64,000 nucleotides of DNA, taken from Spirochaetales bacterium (GTDB taxonomy: Bacteria > Spirochaetota > Spirochaetia > DSM-2461). The position numbers and the translations under genes were made by a program. The stretch's first letter is position 1, and the number at the start of each line of letters is the position of its first letter. Positions 1 through 8,399 of this stretch are shown piece by piece. The stretch is from contig JAKSCK010000169.1 in the NCBI GenBank assembly GCA_022360655.1, positions 1 through 64,000 on the forward strand. The letters run 5' to 3'. The notes under the pieces are model-generated. The model saw only the letters and a program-made list of their open reading frames with translations, did not search any database and was not told where the DNA came from.

Positions 1-20
1 CAGAAAAAATCCTCCAGAAC

Positions 21-1193
21 TTGGATGCTCAGCGTCGGGGAAAACAGGTGATTCTCCATGTGATGGATGCCTTTTCCCTTCTTTCAGAAACCTTTCTTTA
101 CAATCTGATACAGGGGCTTCAATCTCAATCTCATCAGTTACATTTGGTGCTCACCCATGCTCATGTGAATAGCAAAAGCAGATCATTCCCCCATGTGATT
201 GTGGCTCCTCCTGCCTATCTCCACCGCTACCAGCATCCTTTTTTGCCCAGTGATGAGAGGAAAGCCAAGGACTACATTCCTTGGATTCGGCGGATTGCCC
301 CTGATTTGGTGCATGCCCATTTTGGTTGGGCTGGGATTCCGTTGTATTCAGCAGTGATGAAGAAGGTCTTCCCACAGATTCCATTGGTGGTGAGCCTTCA
401 TGGATCGGATGTTACCAGTCATTTCCGCCATCGAAAGCGGTACCGTAGGATTTTTTTAGAAACGCAGTTTCATGCTCCCTTACGCATGGTGGTGCAGTCG
501 CAGTTTCTTCATGGCATTCTGAGTTCCGCTGGTTATCCTCACGATAAGCTGGATTTTGTTTACAACAGTTATGCCCCAGGTTTGGAAAATGAAGGGACAT
601 CGCCATGTTATGTCTCTTCTGAAACTTTCAAAATCCTTCATGTTGGCCGATTGGTTCCCTGCAAGGGACAGGAATACCTGATACGGGCCTTTGCTCAGTT
701 TCTTCAACATCATGAGAATTCTCTCCTTACCTTGGTGGGGGAAGGAATGGAAGAGTCCAAGCTCAAGGATTTGGTTTTCGAACTGGGGATTCCACAAAAG
801 GTGCACTTTCTTGGAGGCCTGGAACAATCGGAAGTCTTTGAGCAAATGCGAAACCACCACCTTTATGTTCAGCCATCGATCCGGCATGAAAAAACAGGGC
901 AGGAAGAGTCCTTTGGTGTAGCGGTGCTGGAGGCCATGATGTGTGGTTTGCCTGTGATTGCATCGCGAATTGGCGGACTGGTGGAATTGGTGGAAGAGGA
1001 TGGAGTGCATCAGTTGGTGCCAGAGAAAGATGCATCCGCACTTGTTCAAGCCATGGTGAAGGCGCATCATCACGCTCAATCCTTTGTTTCATCTCCTATA
1101 CAAAGAACACAGCTCATGGCTCGCTATTCTCCTGAGGCTCAGCTGCAGGCCATGCTTCGGGTGTATCAAAAACTGCTTTCATTCCTGGATTAA
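21..1193 (+). CDS. GT4-family glycosyltransferase (5' end uncertain)
   Basis: Retaining GT-B glycosyltransferase of the GT4 type, which transfers a sugar from a nucleotide-sugar donor, usually onto a glycan or lipid. The N-terminal half holds HAHFGWAG and SLHGSDVT. The C-terminal half has the donor-site pattern HVGRLVPCKGQEYLI, the EESFGVAVLEAM segment (the E-x7-E signature) and GLPVIASRIGG. No membrane segment is seen, so it acts in the cytoplasm on the membrane face. The TTG at 21 is only the first start codon in the window. The frame has no stop upstream to the window edge, so the true start may lie outside. The acceptor cannot be told. Its stop codon is part of the hairpin element that follows. 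Confidence 0.85.
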   Translation: MDAQRRGKQVILHVMDAFSLLSETFLYNLIQGLQSQSHQLHLVLTHAHVNSKSRSFPHVIVAPPAYLHRYQHPFLPSDERKAKDYIPWIRRIAPDLVHAHFGWAGIPLYSAVMKKVFPQIPLVVSLHGSDVTSHFRHRKRYRRIFLETQFHAPLRMVVQSQFLHGILSSAGYPHDKLDFVYNSYAPGLENEGTSPCYVSSETFKILHVGRLVPCKGQEYLIRAFAQFLQHHENSLLTLVGEGMEESKLKDLVFELGIPQKVHFLGGLEQSEVFEQMRNHHLYVQPSIRHEKTGQEESFGVAVLEAMMCGLPVIASRIGGLVELVEEDGVHQLVPEKDASALVQAMVKAHHHAQSFVSSPIQRTQLMARYSPEAQLQAMLRVYQKLLSFLD

Positions 1194-1289
1194 ATCGACC
1201 CCTCCTCGCCAAGCTCCTCGGGGTGGTTTTGGTGGAGAACATTCTTTTTGAGCCAAACCCATCAGGCTCCGGCCTGATGGGTCGATTTA
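1191..1289. repeat. Paired TAAATCGACC-box hairpin element, probable bidirectional terminator
   Basis: A 99-base stretch begins with TAAATCGACC and ends with its reverse complement GGTCGATTTA. The outer TAA on each side is the stop codon of the gene that enters it: the glycosyltransferase on + and the transporter on -. Inside are a weak hairpin (CCCC...GGGG, about 1199-1226) and a strong one (CCCATCAGGC/GCCTGATGGG, about 1259-1282). It separates two convergent genes, so a two-way terminator is the natural reading. The same flanking box recurs at about 14314, 32483, 34297 and 44141. Confidence 0.6.
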
Positions 1290-2465
1290 AAGGCTCGAAA
1301 GAAGAATGGTGAAAATCACCATGGAAAGAAGAGCCACAGGGTAAACCGCTCCATAACCTGAGGCCACATCATCGCATCCTGTGGATTCCACGGCCGCGCC
1401 AAGGCCAGGGGTGCTGGTCATGGCACCACAAAGGGCTCCTGCAAGAAGAATCCAGTTGAGTTTTAAGAGATAGCGACCAACAAAGAAACCCACAGCAATG
1501 GAACTGAGAGCGGAGGCTGTGGCCACCACAAGAAGGGGAAGACCGGCGCCATGGATGGCATCGATGGCATTGTGCCCATAGCGTAGGCCCACCACGCTGA
1601 GAAAGAGCACTACACCCAGTTCTCGGATTGTGCTGAGGGCGGCTGTGCTCATTTGGAAATTCAGGGGTCCCAATTTTCCCACAAATCCCAAGAGAAGTCC
1701 TATGGTAAGAATTCCTCCGGTGACACCCAGTCCCAGATGTCCCAGGGGACCTAGGGGGATTTGAAGTGCACCAAGGAGGGTGCCCAGGACAATCACCAAA
1801 AAAAACTCAAGTGGGCGAAATCCTTGGGCCTGAGGGATGGCCGTTTCATCAATATCCAAATCTTCACAGTAGGCCTTGTTTTCCGCTTTGGCATCCAGAC
1901 GAAACAACAAAGGAAGTCCCTGCATGGCCAACACCACGGCCAGAACCCCAGGTATGTAGCCCACGGCATAGCCAAATCCAACAGCAGCCTCAGCCTCTGA
2001 ACCCTGGACATGTTCCAGAGCGGCAGCCAAACCTGGGGAGCTGGTGAGGGCACCGGAGAAGGCCCCAGGGATGGCGGCACTTTGAATGCTTCCCATCCAT
2101 TTTGAAAGGGCAAAGGCGGTGAGGGCCCCGGTGAGGGGGACAATAATCCCCAGGGACAAGAGCTTGATTCCATACGTTCGTATCACTCTATTGAGATAGC
2201 GGGCAGAGGAGAGGGCCACAGCACCAATGAATAGGGCAAGGGAGAGCTTAAAGACATCCTGGCCCACCAGTCCTTGGGAGAGAATGGTGTTCTGTTCATC
2301 GGGGGGGAGTGTTGTGATGACAAGCCAGCCCAAAAAGAGTCCGGTGAACAAGGCTCCGGAAGATCCTAAGGAAAAACGCTTGATGTGGATTTTACCCAAG
2401 AGAAGACCAAGGCTGGCGGCCAGGGATATGAGGGTGAGAGGCGAAGTGAGCAGCATTTTTATCAC
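1287..2465 (-). CDS. AspT/YidE-YbjL-type membrane transporter
   Basis: Polytopic inner-membrane protein of 392 residues, made of two repeated halves. Each half carries the family signature (SGALTSSPGLAAALE and CGAMTSTPGLGAAVE). This matches the YidE/YbjL duplication of the aspartate-alanine exchanger group. The central RCK/TrkA_C domains of many members are missing; a short hydrophilic loop (about residues 188-210) replaces them. It is the last gene of the korDABC operon and overlaps korC by four bases (ATGA), so it is translationally coupled. That suggests export or exchange of a dicarboxylate, amino acid or 2-oxoacid linked to the oxidoreductase. The substrate is inference; the family call is firm. 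Confidence 0.8.
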   Translation of the reverse strand: MIKMLLTSPLTLISLAASLGLLLGKIHIKRFSLGSSGALFTGLFLGWLVITTLPPDEQNTILSQGLVGQDVFKLSLALFIGAVALSSARYLNRVIRTYGIKLLSLGIIVPLTGALTAFALSKWMGSIQSAAIPGAFSGALTSSPGLAAALEHVQGSEAEAAVGFGYAVGYIPGVLAVVLAMQGLPLLFRLDAKAENKAYCEDLDIDETAIPQAQGFRPLEFFLVIVLGTLLGALQIPLGPLGHLGLGVTGGILTIGLLLGFVGKLGPLNFQMSTAALSTIRELGVVLFLSVVGLRYGHNAIDAIHGAGLPLLVVATASALSSIAVGFFVGRYLLKLNWILLAGALCGAMTSTPGLGAAVESTGCDDVASGYGAVYPVALLSMVIFTILLSSL

Positions 2466-3064
2466 AAGGCTGTTCCTGAGATGGATGGGTTGATGGAAGG
2501 TGTGGGGGGGACTCCGTCTCCTTCATGGCCGGAATATGCTGCAGGATGAGGTGTATACCCCCGATTCACCACGGCATCCCAACCATCTTGAAAGGCATTG
2601 AGATTGGAGGACTCTGCGCCGTAACGTCGTTGAATCACCTCTTGAATGGACTGACATTTGACCGCAGAGGTGAGGGCACAGACGGCACCCAGGAGAGCCA
2701 TATTGGCTCCTTTTCCATGAATAAGAAGCGGGATGGGGATGCGTCTGGCATCGGTTTTTGCACTGGCTTTGACCGTCTCTTCGTCATAGATGAACATGCC
2801 ACCAGGGCGGATGATGTTGGCATGGGCGGTGTAGCCGCGTTGATGGAGTGCTCCAAGGACATGGGCTTGGGCAATTTTGGGGTAAAGAACTTCTCTGTCA
2901 CTAATGATGACATCGGTGCGTGTGAGTCCTCCCCGGGCTTCTGCTCCATAGGACTGGGATTGGGTGGCATGTCGGCCCTCTTCGAGTACAGCGGCTTCTG
3001 CGAGGATGATGCCCGCTGTGATCACACCCTGGCCTCCTACTCCAGTAAAGACAATGTTCAACAT
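2462..3064 (-). CDS. korC: 2-oxoacid:ferredoxin oxidoreductase, gamma subunit
   Basis: Gamma subunit of a CoA-dependent 2-oxoacid:ferredoxin oxidoreductase, most like the 2-oxoglutarate enzyme. The N-terminus has the family motif FTGVGGQGVITAG, then QSQSYGAEARGG near residue 40 and RPGGMFIYD. The 200-residue length is slightly above the family's usual 180-190 because of a Pro/Ser-rich tail. It overlaps korB by seven bases upstream and the transporter gene by four downstream. The complex oxidatively decarboxylates a 2-oxoacid with CoA to give acyl-CoA, CO2 and reduced ferredoxin, which fits an anaerobe. Confidence 0.88.
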   Translation of the reverse strand: MLNIVFTGVGGQGVITAGIILAEAAVLEEGRHATQSQSYGAEARGGLTRTDVIISDREVLYPKIAQAHVLGALHQRGYTAHANIIRPGGMFIYDEETVKASAKTDARRIPIPLLIHGKGANMALLGAVCALTSAVKCQSIQEVIQRRYGAESSNLNAFQDGWDAVVNRGYTPHPAAYSGHEGDGVPPTPSINPSISGTAL

Positions 3065-3906
3065 CGTGGGGCCTCCTTGCCGTAGCGCCGTTTGGGGGAG
3101 CGTTGCTCTCTGGCCTGCTCACAGAGCTGGGCATAGGCCTCACCATATTCGCGTTTTTCCTGTTCCACAAAGATGCCGCGGGGAATGAGCTGGGGATTTT
3201 CTTCCAATTGTTTGGAGCCCAATTTGGCTGTGCTGTCTTTGAATGTTTGGAGCATTTCAGGAGCCTCTCCCGCCTTGTTCTTTCGCCCAAAATAGGTGGG
3301 ACATTGACTGAAAACTTCCACCACAGAGAATCCTTTGTGTTGGATGGCACGGGTGAAATATTTTTGAAGCTCATGAACATGGAAGGTGGTGGTGCGGGCG
3401 GCAAAAGAGGCTCCTGCAGCCTGGGCCAACTTCATGGCATCAAAGGCTGGGTCAATGCTGGTCCATGGTGCTGTTGTGGCGGAGATCCCGGCTCCTGAAA
3501 GTGGGGAAAACTGTCCACCTGTCATGCCATAGATGCGATTATTCAGAATGATGGCTGTCATATCAATGTTGCGTCGTGCAGCATGAAGAAAGTGGTTTCC
3601 TCCAATGGCCAAAGCATCACCATCTCCCATGGGAACCAGGAGTTGGAGCTCCGGGCGGCTCATTTTCACCCCTGTGGCAAAGGCCAGTGCGCGGCCATGA
3701 AGAGTGTGCATAGTGTGGAAGTCGGCATAACCGGCCATCCGAGCGGAACAGCCAATGCCACTCACCATCACAATGTCTTCTTTGGAGATTTCCAGTTCAT
3801 CGACGGACCGAAGAAGGGCATTGAGCACGGTCCCATGACCACAGCCAGCGCACCAAAGGTGGGGGAAGAATCGTTTTCGGATGTATTCTTGGGGTTTCAT
3901 GCCCAC
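3058..3906 (-). CDS. korB: 2-oxoacid:ferredoxin oxidoreductase, beta (TPP-binding) subunit
   Basis: Catalytic subunit that binds thiamine pyrophosphate and a [4Fe-4S] cluster. Four cysteines fit the cluster: LWCAGCGHG near residue 20, GIGCSARM near 53 and SQCPTYFG near 200. The TPP/Mg motif is GDGDALAIGGNHF followed by ILNN. Its length of 282 residues is normal for a stand-alone beta subunit. It overlaps korA by ten bases and korC by seven, so the set is probably made in fixed ratio. Substrate choice (2-oxoglutarate rather than pyruvate or a branched-chain acid) is inferred from the separate small ferredoxin gene and the subunit layout. Confidence 0.88.
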   Translation of the reverse strand: MGMKPQEYIRKRFFPHLWCAGCGHGTVLNALLRSVDELEISKEDIVMVSGIGCSARMAGYADFHTMHTLHGRALAFATGVKMSRPELQLLVPMGDGDALAIGGNHFLHAARRNIDMTAIILNNRIYGMTGGQFSPLSGAGISATTAPWTSIDPAFDAMKLAQAAGASFAARTTTFHVHELQKYFTRAIQHKGFSVVEVFSQCPTYFGRKNKAGEAPEMLQTFKDSTAKLGSKQLEENPQLIPRGIFVEQEKREYGEAYAQLCEQAREQRSPKRRYGKEAPRC

Positions 3907-5048
3907 ACTCCTTTTCCTTCAATGATGCGTAGAACACGTCGGATGTCTGATGGCGCAATCAGTTGACCATCAATCCGATTGGCCAAAAAAACGCGTTCTG
4001 GTTTGGGAGCCACCCGACGAACTTGCTCAAAAACCTGCCCCAGATTCATTTCCACCACCACAGCCTCTCCAACCTTTCGAAGGGCTTCACTCACACGACG
4101 GCCTGGAAAGGGCCAAAGGGTTTCTAATTCAAGAAGGCCCATTCGCACGCCCTTCTCTCGGGCATCACGAACCGTCTGTCGGGCCGTACGGGCGGCGGAA
4201 CCATAGGATATTAAGAGGGTTTCGGCATCTTCTGTGTGGTACTCATTCACAAAGGAAAGCTCTTCTTCTCGGCTTTCAATTTTTTCCACAATGTGACTGA
4301 GAAGGCCTCGAACCACCTCTGGTTTGGTGCTAGGGAAACCCCACATGTCATGATACAAACCTGTCACATTGTAGCGGTGCACTCCGCCAAAATCGGACAT
4401 GGGGAGTCGGCCATCTTCCCGGGGCAGGTAGGGGCGGTAATCCACATCCCGAGGAACGGAGGTGTGAAGGCGCTCCACTAAGTCCATCTGATCTTCTTCC
4501 GGGACATGGAGTCCTTCACGCATATGGGCAATGAGTTCGTCGTAAAGCAAAATGACTGGAGTTCGGAAGGTTTCTGCCAGATTAAATGCACGAACGGTAT
4601 TGTCAAACAGGGCCTGATGGGATCCCGCTGTTAGCGTGATGATGGCATGGTCGCCATGAATGCCCCAACGAGCCTGGTTCACATCCCCTTGGGAGACTTG
4701 AGTGGGAAGTCCTGTGGAAGGGCCTCCCCGCATCACGTTCACAATCACCAGGGGGATCTCAGTCATCACGGCATAGCCCAGAGCTTCTTGCATGAGGGAA
4801 AAGCCCGGACCGCTGGTGGCCGTCATGGCTTTTTTCCCTGTCAGTGAGGCTCCAATGACGGCGCAAAGTGAGGCAATCTCATCTTCCATTTGAATGAAGG
4901 TGTGTCCACGTGGAGGAAGTTCTCCTGAGAGTCGTTCTGCAATTTCTGAAGAAGGTGTGATGGGATAGCCGGCAAAGAAGTCCAGGCCGGCCGCTAGTGC
5001 TCCGAGAGCACAGGCTTCATTTCCTTGAACAAAGCGCACTGTGCTCAT
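3897..5048 (-). CDS. korA: 2-oxoacid:ferredoxin oxidoreductase, alpha subunit
   Basis: Alpha subunit of 383 residues carrying the pyrimidine-binding domain for TPP. Recognisable segments are GNEACALGALAAG, FAGYPITPSSEIAE, QMEDEIASLCAVIGAS, TATSGPGFSLMQE and MRGGPSTGLPTQVSQGD, followed by a C-terminal transketolase-like domain (ETLLISYGSAARTAR). These are the usual landmarks of KorA. It overlaps korD upstream by four bases (ATGA) and korB downstream. It works as a complex with the other three Kor subunits in the cytoplasm. Confidence 0.9.
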   Translation of the reverse strand: MSTVRFVQGNEACALGALAAGLDFFAGYPITPSSEIAERLSGELPPRGHTFIQMEDEIASLCAVIGASLTGKKAMTATSGPGFSLMQEALGYAVMTEIPLVIVNVMRGGPSTGLPTQVSQGDVNQARWGIHGDHAIITLTAGSHQALFDNTVRAFNLAETFRTPVILLYDELIAHMREGLHVPEEDQMDLVERLHTSVPRDVDYRPYLPREDGRLPMSDFGGVHRYNVTGLYHDMWGFPSTKPEVVRGLLSHIVEKIESREEELSFVNEYHTEDAETLLISYGSAARTARQTVRDAREKGVRMGLLELETLWPFPGRRVSEALRKVGEAVVVEMNLGQVFEQVRRVAPKPERVFLANRIDGQLIAPSDIRRVLRIIEGKGVWA

Positions 5049-5257
5049 GCTGTGGCCTCCAAAGATTGGATTTGTATGGCCAGATCAGGACATAAACGCT
5101 CACAAAGGGTGCAACCGGTGCATCTTCCCTCTTTAGCGGCCATGGCCTTTCCCTCAACATTCAATACAATGGCTTTCACCGGGCAAAATGCAACACAGAT
5201 GCCACAGCTTTTGCACCATCCCGATTCAATGAGAATCTGCCATTTTTGGCTGCCCAT
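5045..5257 (-). CDS. korD: Ferredoxin-like 2x[4Fe-4S] subunit of the oxidoreductase
   Basis: Small bacterial-type ferredoxin of 70 residues with two cluster motifs, CKSCGICVAFCP and CTGCTLCERLCP. It is the first gene of the operon and is the electron-transfer delta subunit of the 2-oxoacid oxidoreductase. The start chosen (ATG whose first base is 5257) has AGGGAGG at good spacing. An in-frame ATG 30 bases upstream has no such site. The 283 bases before it up to the diguanylate cyclase hold no convincing gene; the operon promoter must be there but I could not place it. Confidence 0.88.
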   Translation of the reverse strand: MGSQKWQILIESGWCKSCGICVAFCPVKAIVLNVEGKAMAAKEGRCTGCTLCERLCPDLAIQIQSLEATA

Positions 5258-5529
5258 GGAATCCTCCCTTGATGGAAACACCAACATTTCTAAGTCCGCC
5301 AGATGGAATCGTCAACAGTGAATGAAGGTGATTTTGGATGTTCGTGCAAACTTCTTCGTCTCTAGGAAGCCAGAAGTTTTTTTCTTCATTCACCGTGTGG
5401 AGAGAATCGCTCAGTGATTTCTCAGAAACGCTCTCATTCCATGATGGAAGGAACACAGGATTCATGCTGGAAGAAAATGGCTTGGTTTAAGAAATAATGC
5501 CTAGAAGTTTTCTATTGAATGGATCAAAG

Positions 5530-5535
5530 TATAAT
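5530..5535 (+). promoter_or_regulatory. Possible -10 box for the diguanylate cyclase gene
   Basis: A perfect TATAAT lies only six bases before the GTG at 5541. No good -35 hexamer sits 16-18 bases upstream. If this box is used, the transcript would start at about the GTG. Then either the mRNA is leaderless or translation begins further in, for example at the ATG at 5616. Confidence 0.35.
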
Positions 5536-5540
5536 GTGAC

Positions 5541-7004
5541 GTGCCCTTAGGTAAACTTTTAAAGGCATCATTACCTCGGAAAACGCGGAAAAGGGTGGAG
5601 CAGTTTGCGGATACCATGCTCCATGACCGTTCCATTTCTTCTGTTTTGTCTTCACTTGGAATCTTCATCATTGATGAACACAGTGAGGAACTTTCCCATC
5701 ATCCCATCTGGAAGCATTTAGGCCGGGGTCGAGGTTATGATCAATCCTGGCTAGAACGCATTCACCCTGAAGACCGAAAACGAGTCGAAGCCAATGTTCA
5801 AGAGATGATTGATGGGAAAAGAGACTCGGTGAATGAAGTCTTTCGCTATTGTCTTGAAGATGGATCATGGCGCTGGGTGGCCCACCGTGGAGGTGTGGCC
5901 TATCGGGATGAGGGTGGATCTCCCTGGCTTTTTTTTGGAGTTGATGAAGACATCACAAAAATCAAGGAAGCCCAAGAAGAGGCCTCCATTCGTGCTCGAG
6001 AAGCGGCCACTCTTCAAGCCTGCATTGAGGTTGTTTCCTCCAGCTTGGATTTAGAAGAAACCGTGGGTCGAGTGCTGGAACAGGCTCGTCGTGTTGTGGC
6101 TTATGATCGAGCTTCTGTGCAGGTTCTCCATGATGGTTATCTGGAAGTTTTGGGAAGCATGGGATACCGTGACTCATCCAAAATCACAGGCTTTCGTTTT
6201 CCCTTTCCACAAGAAGGATCTTTAAGCACACGGGCCATTCAGGAACGCCGTCCCTGCCTTTCCAATGATGTGGCAAAAGAGTTTCCCAATTATATTCATA
6301 TGGAACGGGAGGAACCGGCATCATCCTGGATTGGGGTTCCTTTGATTGCTCATGGGGATGTGATTGGATTCATTTCTTTTGAACAAACGCGTCCCAATGG
6401 ATTCACCCATCACCACCTGGAAATGGTGCGGGGATTTGCAGGACCTGTTGCCATTGCCATGGAGAATGCTCGCATGCATGGGGAAACCTACCGCTTGGCC
6501 ATGGAGGATGCCCTCACAGAGGTGGGGAGTCGGCATTCTTTTGACTTGAATGGACGTTATCTCTTTGAGAAGGCCCGGAGAGAGGAGCAACCCATCACCT
6601 TTGCCCTTTTGGACTTGGATCATTTTAAACGGGTCAATGATGACTTTGGACACCAAATTGGAGATCAGGTTTTGCATTCTGTGGCTCAGACCTGTCAAAA
6701 GAATGTGCGAGCTTCTGATGTGGTGGCCCGGTATGGGGGAGAAGAAATTGCGATTCTTTTTCCCGATACGGATGTGAAAACGGCCATGGAGATTGCTAGA
6801 AGAATCCGCCAAGATGTACGTTCCATTACTTTGGATGGGGTGAACCGTCCCATTACGGTGAGCATTGGTGTCGCTGGAGGAATCCCAGGGCGCGAGGTGC
6901 CTCTCTCTGACATGGTTCGCGATGCAGATGCTGCTTTATACCGGGCCAAATCTCTCGGAAGGGATCGGGTTGTGGTTTTTGCGCATGAATCATTCCCTCA
7001 ATGA
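5541..7004 (+). CDS. PAS-GAF-GGDEF diguanylate cyclase
   Basis: Cytoplasmic sensor enzyme that makes cyclic di-GMP from two GTP. An N-terminal PAS fold of the PAS_3 kind covers about residues 40-140 (WLERIHPEDRKRVEANV, GSWRWVAHRGG). A GAF domain covers about 155-320 and ends SWIGVPLIAHGDVIGFISFE. The GGDEF domain starts near 330, with DLDHFKRVNDDFGH, the active site GGEEI (E-type variant of GGDEF) and LYRAKSLGRD. RASD stands exactly five residues before GGEEI and matches the inhibitory I-site RxxD, so product inhibition is likely. No membrane segment is seen. The GTG start is uncertain. Its 3' end overlaps the convergent glycosidase gene by 15 bases. Confidence 0.88.
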   Translation: MPLGKLLKASLPRKTRKRVEQFADTMLHDRSISSVLSSLGIFIIDEHSEELSHHPIWKHLGRGRGYDQSWLERIHPEDRKRVEANVQEMIDGKRDSVNEVFRYCLEDGSWRWVAHRGGVAYRDEGGSPWLFFGVDEDITKIKEAQEEASIRAREAATLQACIEVVSSSLDLEETVGRVLEQARRVVAYDRASVQVLHDGYLEVLGSMGYRDSSKITGFRFPFPQEGSLSTRAIQERRPCLSNDVAKEFPNYIHMEREEPASSWIGVPLIAHGDVIGFISFEQTRPNGFTHHHLEMVRGFAGPVAIAMENARMHGETYRLAMEDALTEVGSRHSFDLNGRYLFEKARREEQPITFALLDLDHFKRVNDDFGHQIGDQVLHSVAQTCQKNVRASDVVARYGGEEIAILFPDTDVKTAMEIARRIRQDVRSITLDGVNRPITVSIGVAGGIPGREVPLSDMVRDADAALYRAKSLGRDRVVVFAHESFPQ

Positions 7005-8327
7005 TGAAGAAGCATGATGAATCGTGAGTGTTCCTCCATGGGGAGGGGGGCCAATGAAAATCTGGGGAGAGGAATCCAGAGTGATGATTGGGGAATGGTT
7101 GAAATTCTTCCATTCTCCTGTGGAGGGAGAAAAGTGCTTCAGGGGAAAATCCCATCCTTCAATTTGCACTTGATGTCGTCCCCATTTTGACCAAATCATC
7201 AGAACCTGAAGGCCATTCTTTGTTGCATACACTCGGGCATCCAAGGGCAGGCGACTTTGATTGATCAATGCCATTGAATTGAATTGTGCACCTTGGAGTA
7301 GAGGAAAAAGGGCTGCCATGGTTCTTCCGCTCTGTTTGGGTTTTCCTCCGGAATACACGGCACCAAAAAAAGCCTCAGAGGAGCTTCCCTTCGGTGCCTG
7401 TCCTTGGGCAAAGGAATCACTGAGGGCATACCAAAAGACCGCATCCGCACCCTTTTCACCGTAAAGAGCCATGGTTTTGAGGGCATAATCTCCTCCCTTC
7501 TCGGGGGAGATGGCATGAGGATAAGCCCCTCCTGTGGGAAAGCCAATCTCAGTAACCCAGAGTTCTCCTTGGAATTGATATTTTTTCATGATTCGTTTTG
7601 CCGCTCTGAGCCGACGAGAGGTGGATTCTGGTGTGAGTCCATAGGGATGAATGGAAAGGGCATCTGCCTGGGCTAAGGCCCCTGATTTGAAAAGATTCTC
7701 GAGATAACCATAGGCACCAAGTATGGGATGAAACATCAAACCTCCAACCACCACTTTTACAGTGGGATCAATGGAGTGAATTCGTTCCACCGTGGCTTTG
7801 GTGAGGGCAAAAAAATCCTGATTTTTTCCCTGCCAAAATCGGGGGAAATTGGGTTCATTCCAAATCTCAAAAGCTCCTACCCGGTTTTTGTAACGTCTAA
7901 CTGTTTGTTCGACATATTCCAGCCAATGATGGAGTTTTTCCTGTGGAACAAATCGTGGAGGGTTTGGTGCATCATGAATCCATGGAGTGTCATAACAGAG
8001 TATGGCCAGAATCTGAACTCCTGCTTCATCCGCTTTATCACAAAGTTCATCCGTGTAAGCAAAATTCCATTCTCCCTGTTTTGCTTCAATACGTGCCCAA
8101 GGAAAATCTTCTCGAGCCCATTGAATCCCCAGGCTTTGAAGGAGTTCTGGGGAACTGGATGCGGATGCCAGAGCATGGCACATGCCAAATTCAGGCCATT
8201 GGGCAAACGCCGCTTCCTGAAGTGCTGTCAGAGCACCCCTTTCCGTGGCACAGGATGAGGAAAGAAAAATAAGAAGGAGAAAAACAGGAGATAGAGGGGA
8301 CAATCTGGAGTCTCGAGGCGTATTCAT
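6990..8327 (-). CDS. Lipoprotein glycoside hydrolase, clan GH-A (GH39-like)
   Basis: Exported TIM-barrel glycosidase of 445 residues. A signal peptide ends in the lipobox FLSSSC, so Cys26 is probably lipidated. Clan GH-A landmarks are the acid/base Glu158 in FEIWNEPNF and a likely nucleophile Glu260 in LWVTEIGFP. Further barrel strands such as ADALSIHPYG fit a GH39-like fold. The C-terminal 110 residues look like a small beta domain. It is a single gene, divergent from the membrane LuxR-type regulator and convergent with the diguanylate cyclase. The polysaccharide target is unknown. Family membership within GH-A (39, 5 or another) is less sure than the clan. Confidence 0.75.
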   Translation of the reverse strand: MNTPRDSRLSPLSPVFLLLIFLSSSCATERGALTALQEAAFAQWPEFGMCHALASASSSPELLQSLGIQWAREDFPWARIEAKQGEWNFAYTDELCDKADEAGVQILAILCYDTPWIHDAPNPPRFVPQEKLHHWLEYVEQTVRRYKNRVGAFEIWNEPNFPRFWQGKNQDFFALTKATVERIHSIDPTVKVVVGGLMFHPILGAYGYLENLFKSGALAQADALSIHPYGLTPESTSRRLRAAKRIMKKYQFQGELWVTEIGFPTGGAYPHAISPEKGGDYALKTMALYGEKGADAVFWYALSDSFAQGQAPKGSSSEAFFGAVYSGGKPKQSGRTMAALFPLLQGAQFNSMALINQSRLPLDARVYATKNGLQVLMIWSKWGRHQVQIEGWDFPLKHFSPSTGEWKNFNHSPIITLDSSPQIFIGPPPHGGTLTIHHASSSLRE

Positions 8328-8353
8328 GGTTAAATCCTAGCGTGCTGTGCAAG

Positions 8354-8384
8354 AATCGCCAGCCGCGGGCGATTACACTATACT
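8354..8384 (+). promoter_or_regulatory. Promoter with overlapping inverted repeat before the LuxR-type gene
   Basis: An inverted repeat AATCGCC-N7-GGCGATT (8354-8374) covers the expected -35 region of a -10-like TATACT at 8379-8384. It lies in the 60-base divergent region between the glycosidase and the regulator. It could be the operator for autoregulation or joint control. A start near 8391 would rule out the ATG at 8388 and favour the one at 8400. Confidence 0.45.
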
Positions 8385-8399
8385 GCGATGGGAGTTCTG

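Noticed and set aside
480-1079. 199-codon minus-strand frame opposite the glycosyltransferase
   Set aside because: It is an antisense shadow of a conserved gene; its product is His/Gln-rich nonsense without a domain.
2525-3085. 186-codon plus-strand frame opposite korC
   Set aside because: Shadow of korC; no ribosome site and no family resemblance.
5318-5395. GTGAATGAAG / CTTCATTCAC inverted repeat upstream of korD
   Set aside because: The arms are over 50 bases apart and fit no usual operator or terminator; chance cannot be excluded.
5226-5465. 79-codon frame on the minus strand upstream of korD
   Set aside because: It overlaps the korD ribosome site and start, has no recognisable domain and no ribosome site of its own.
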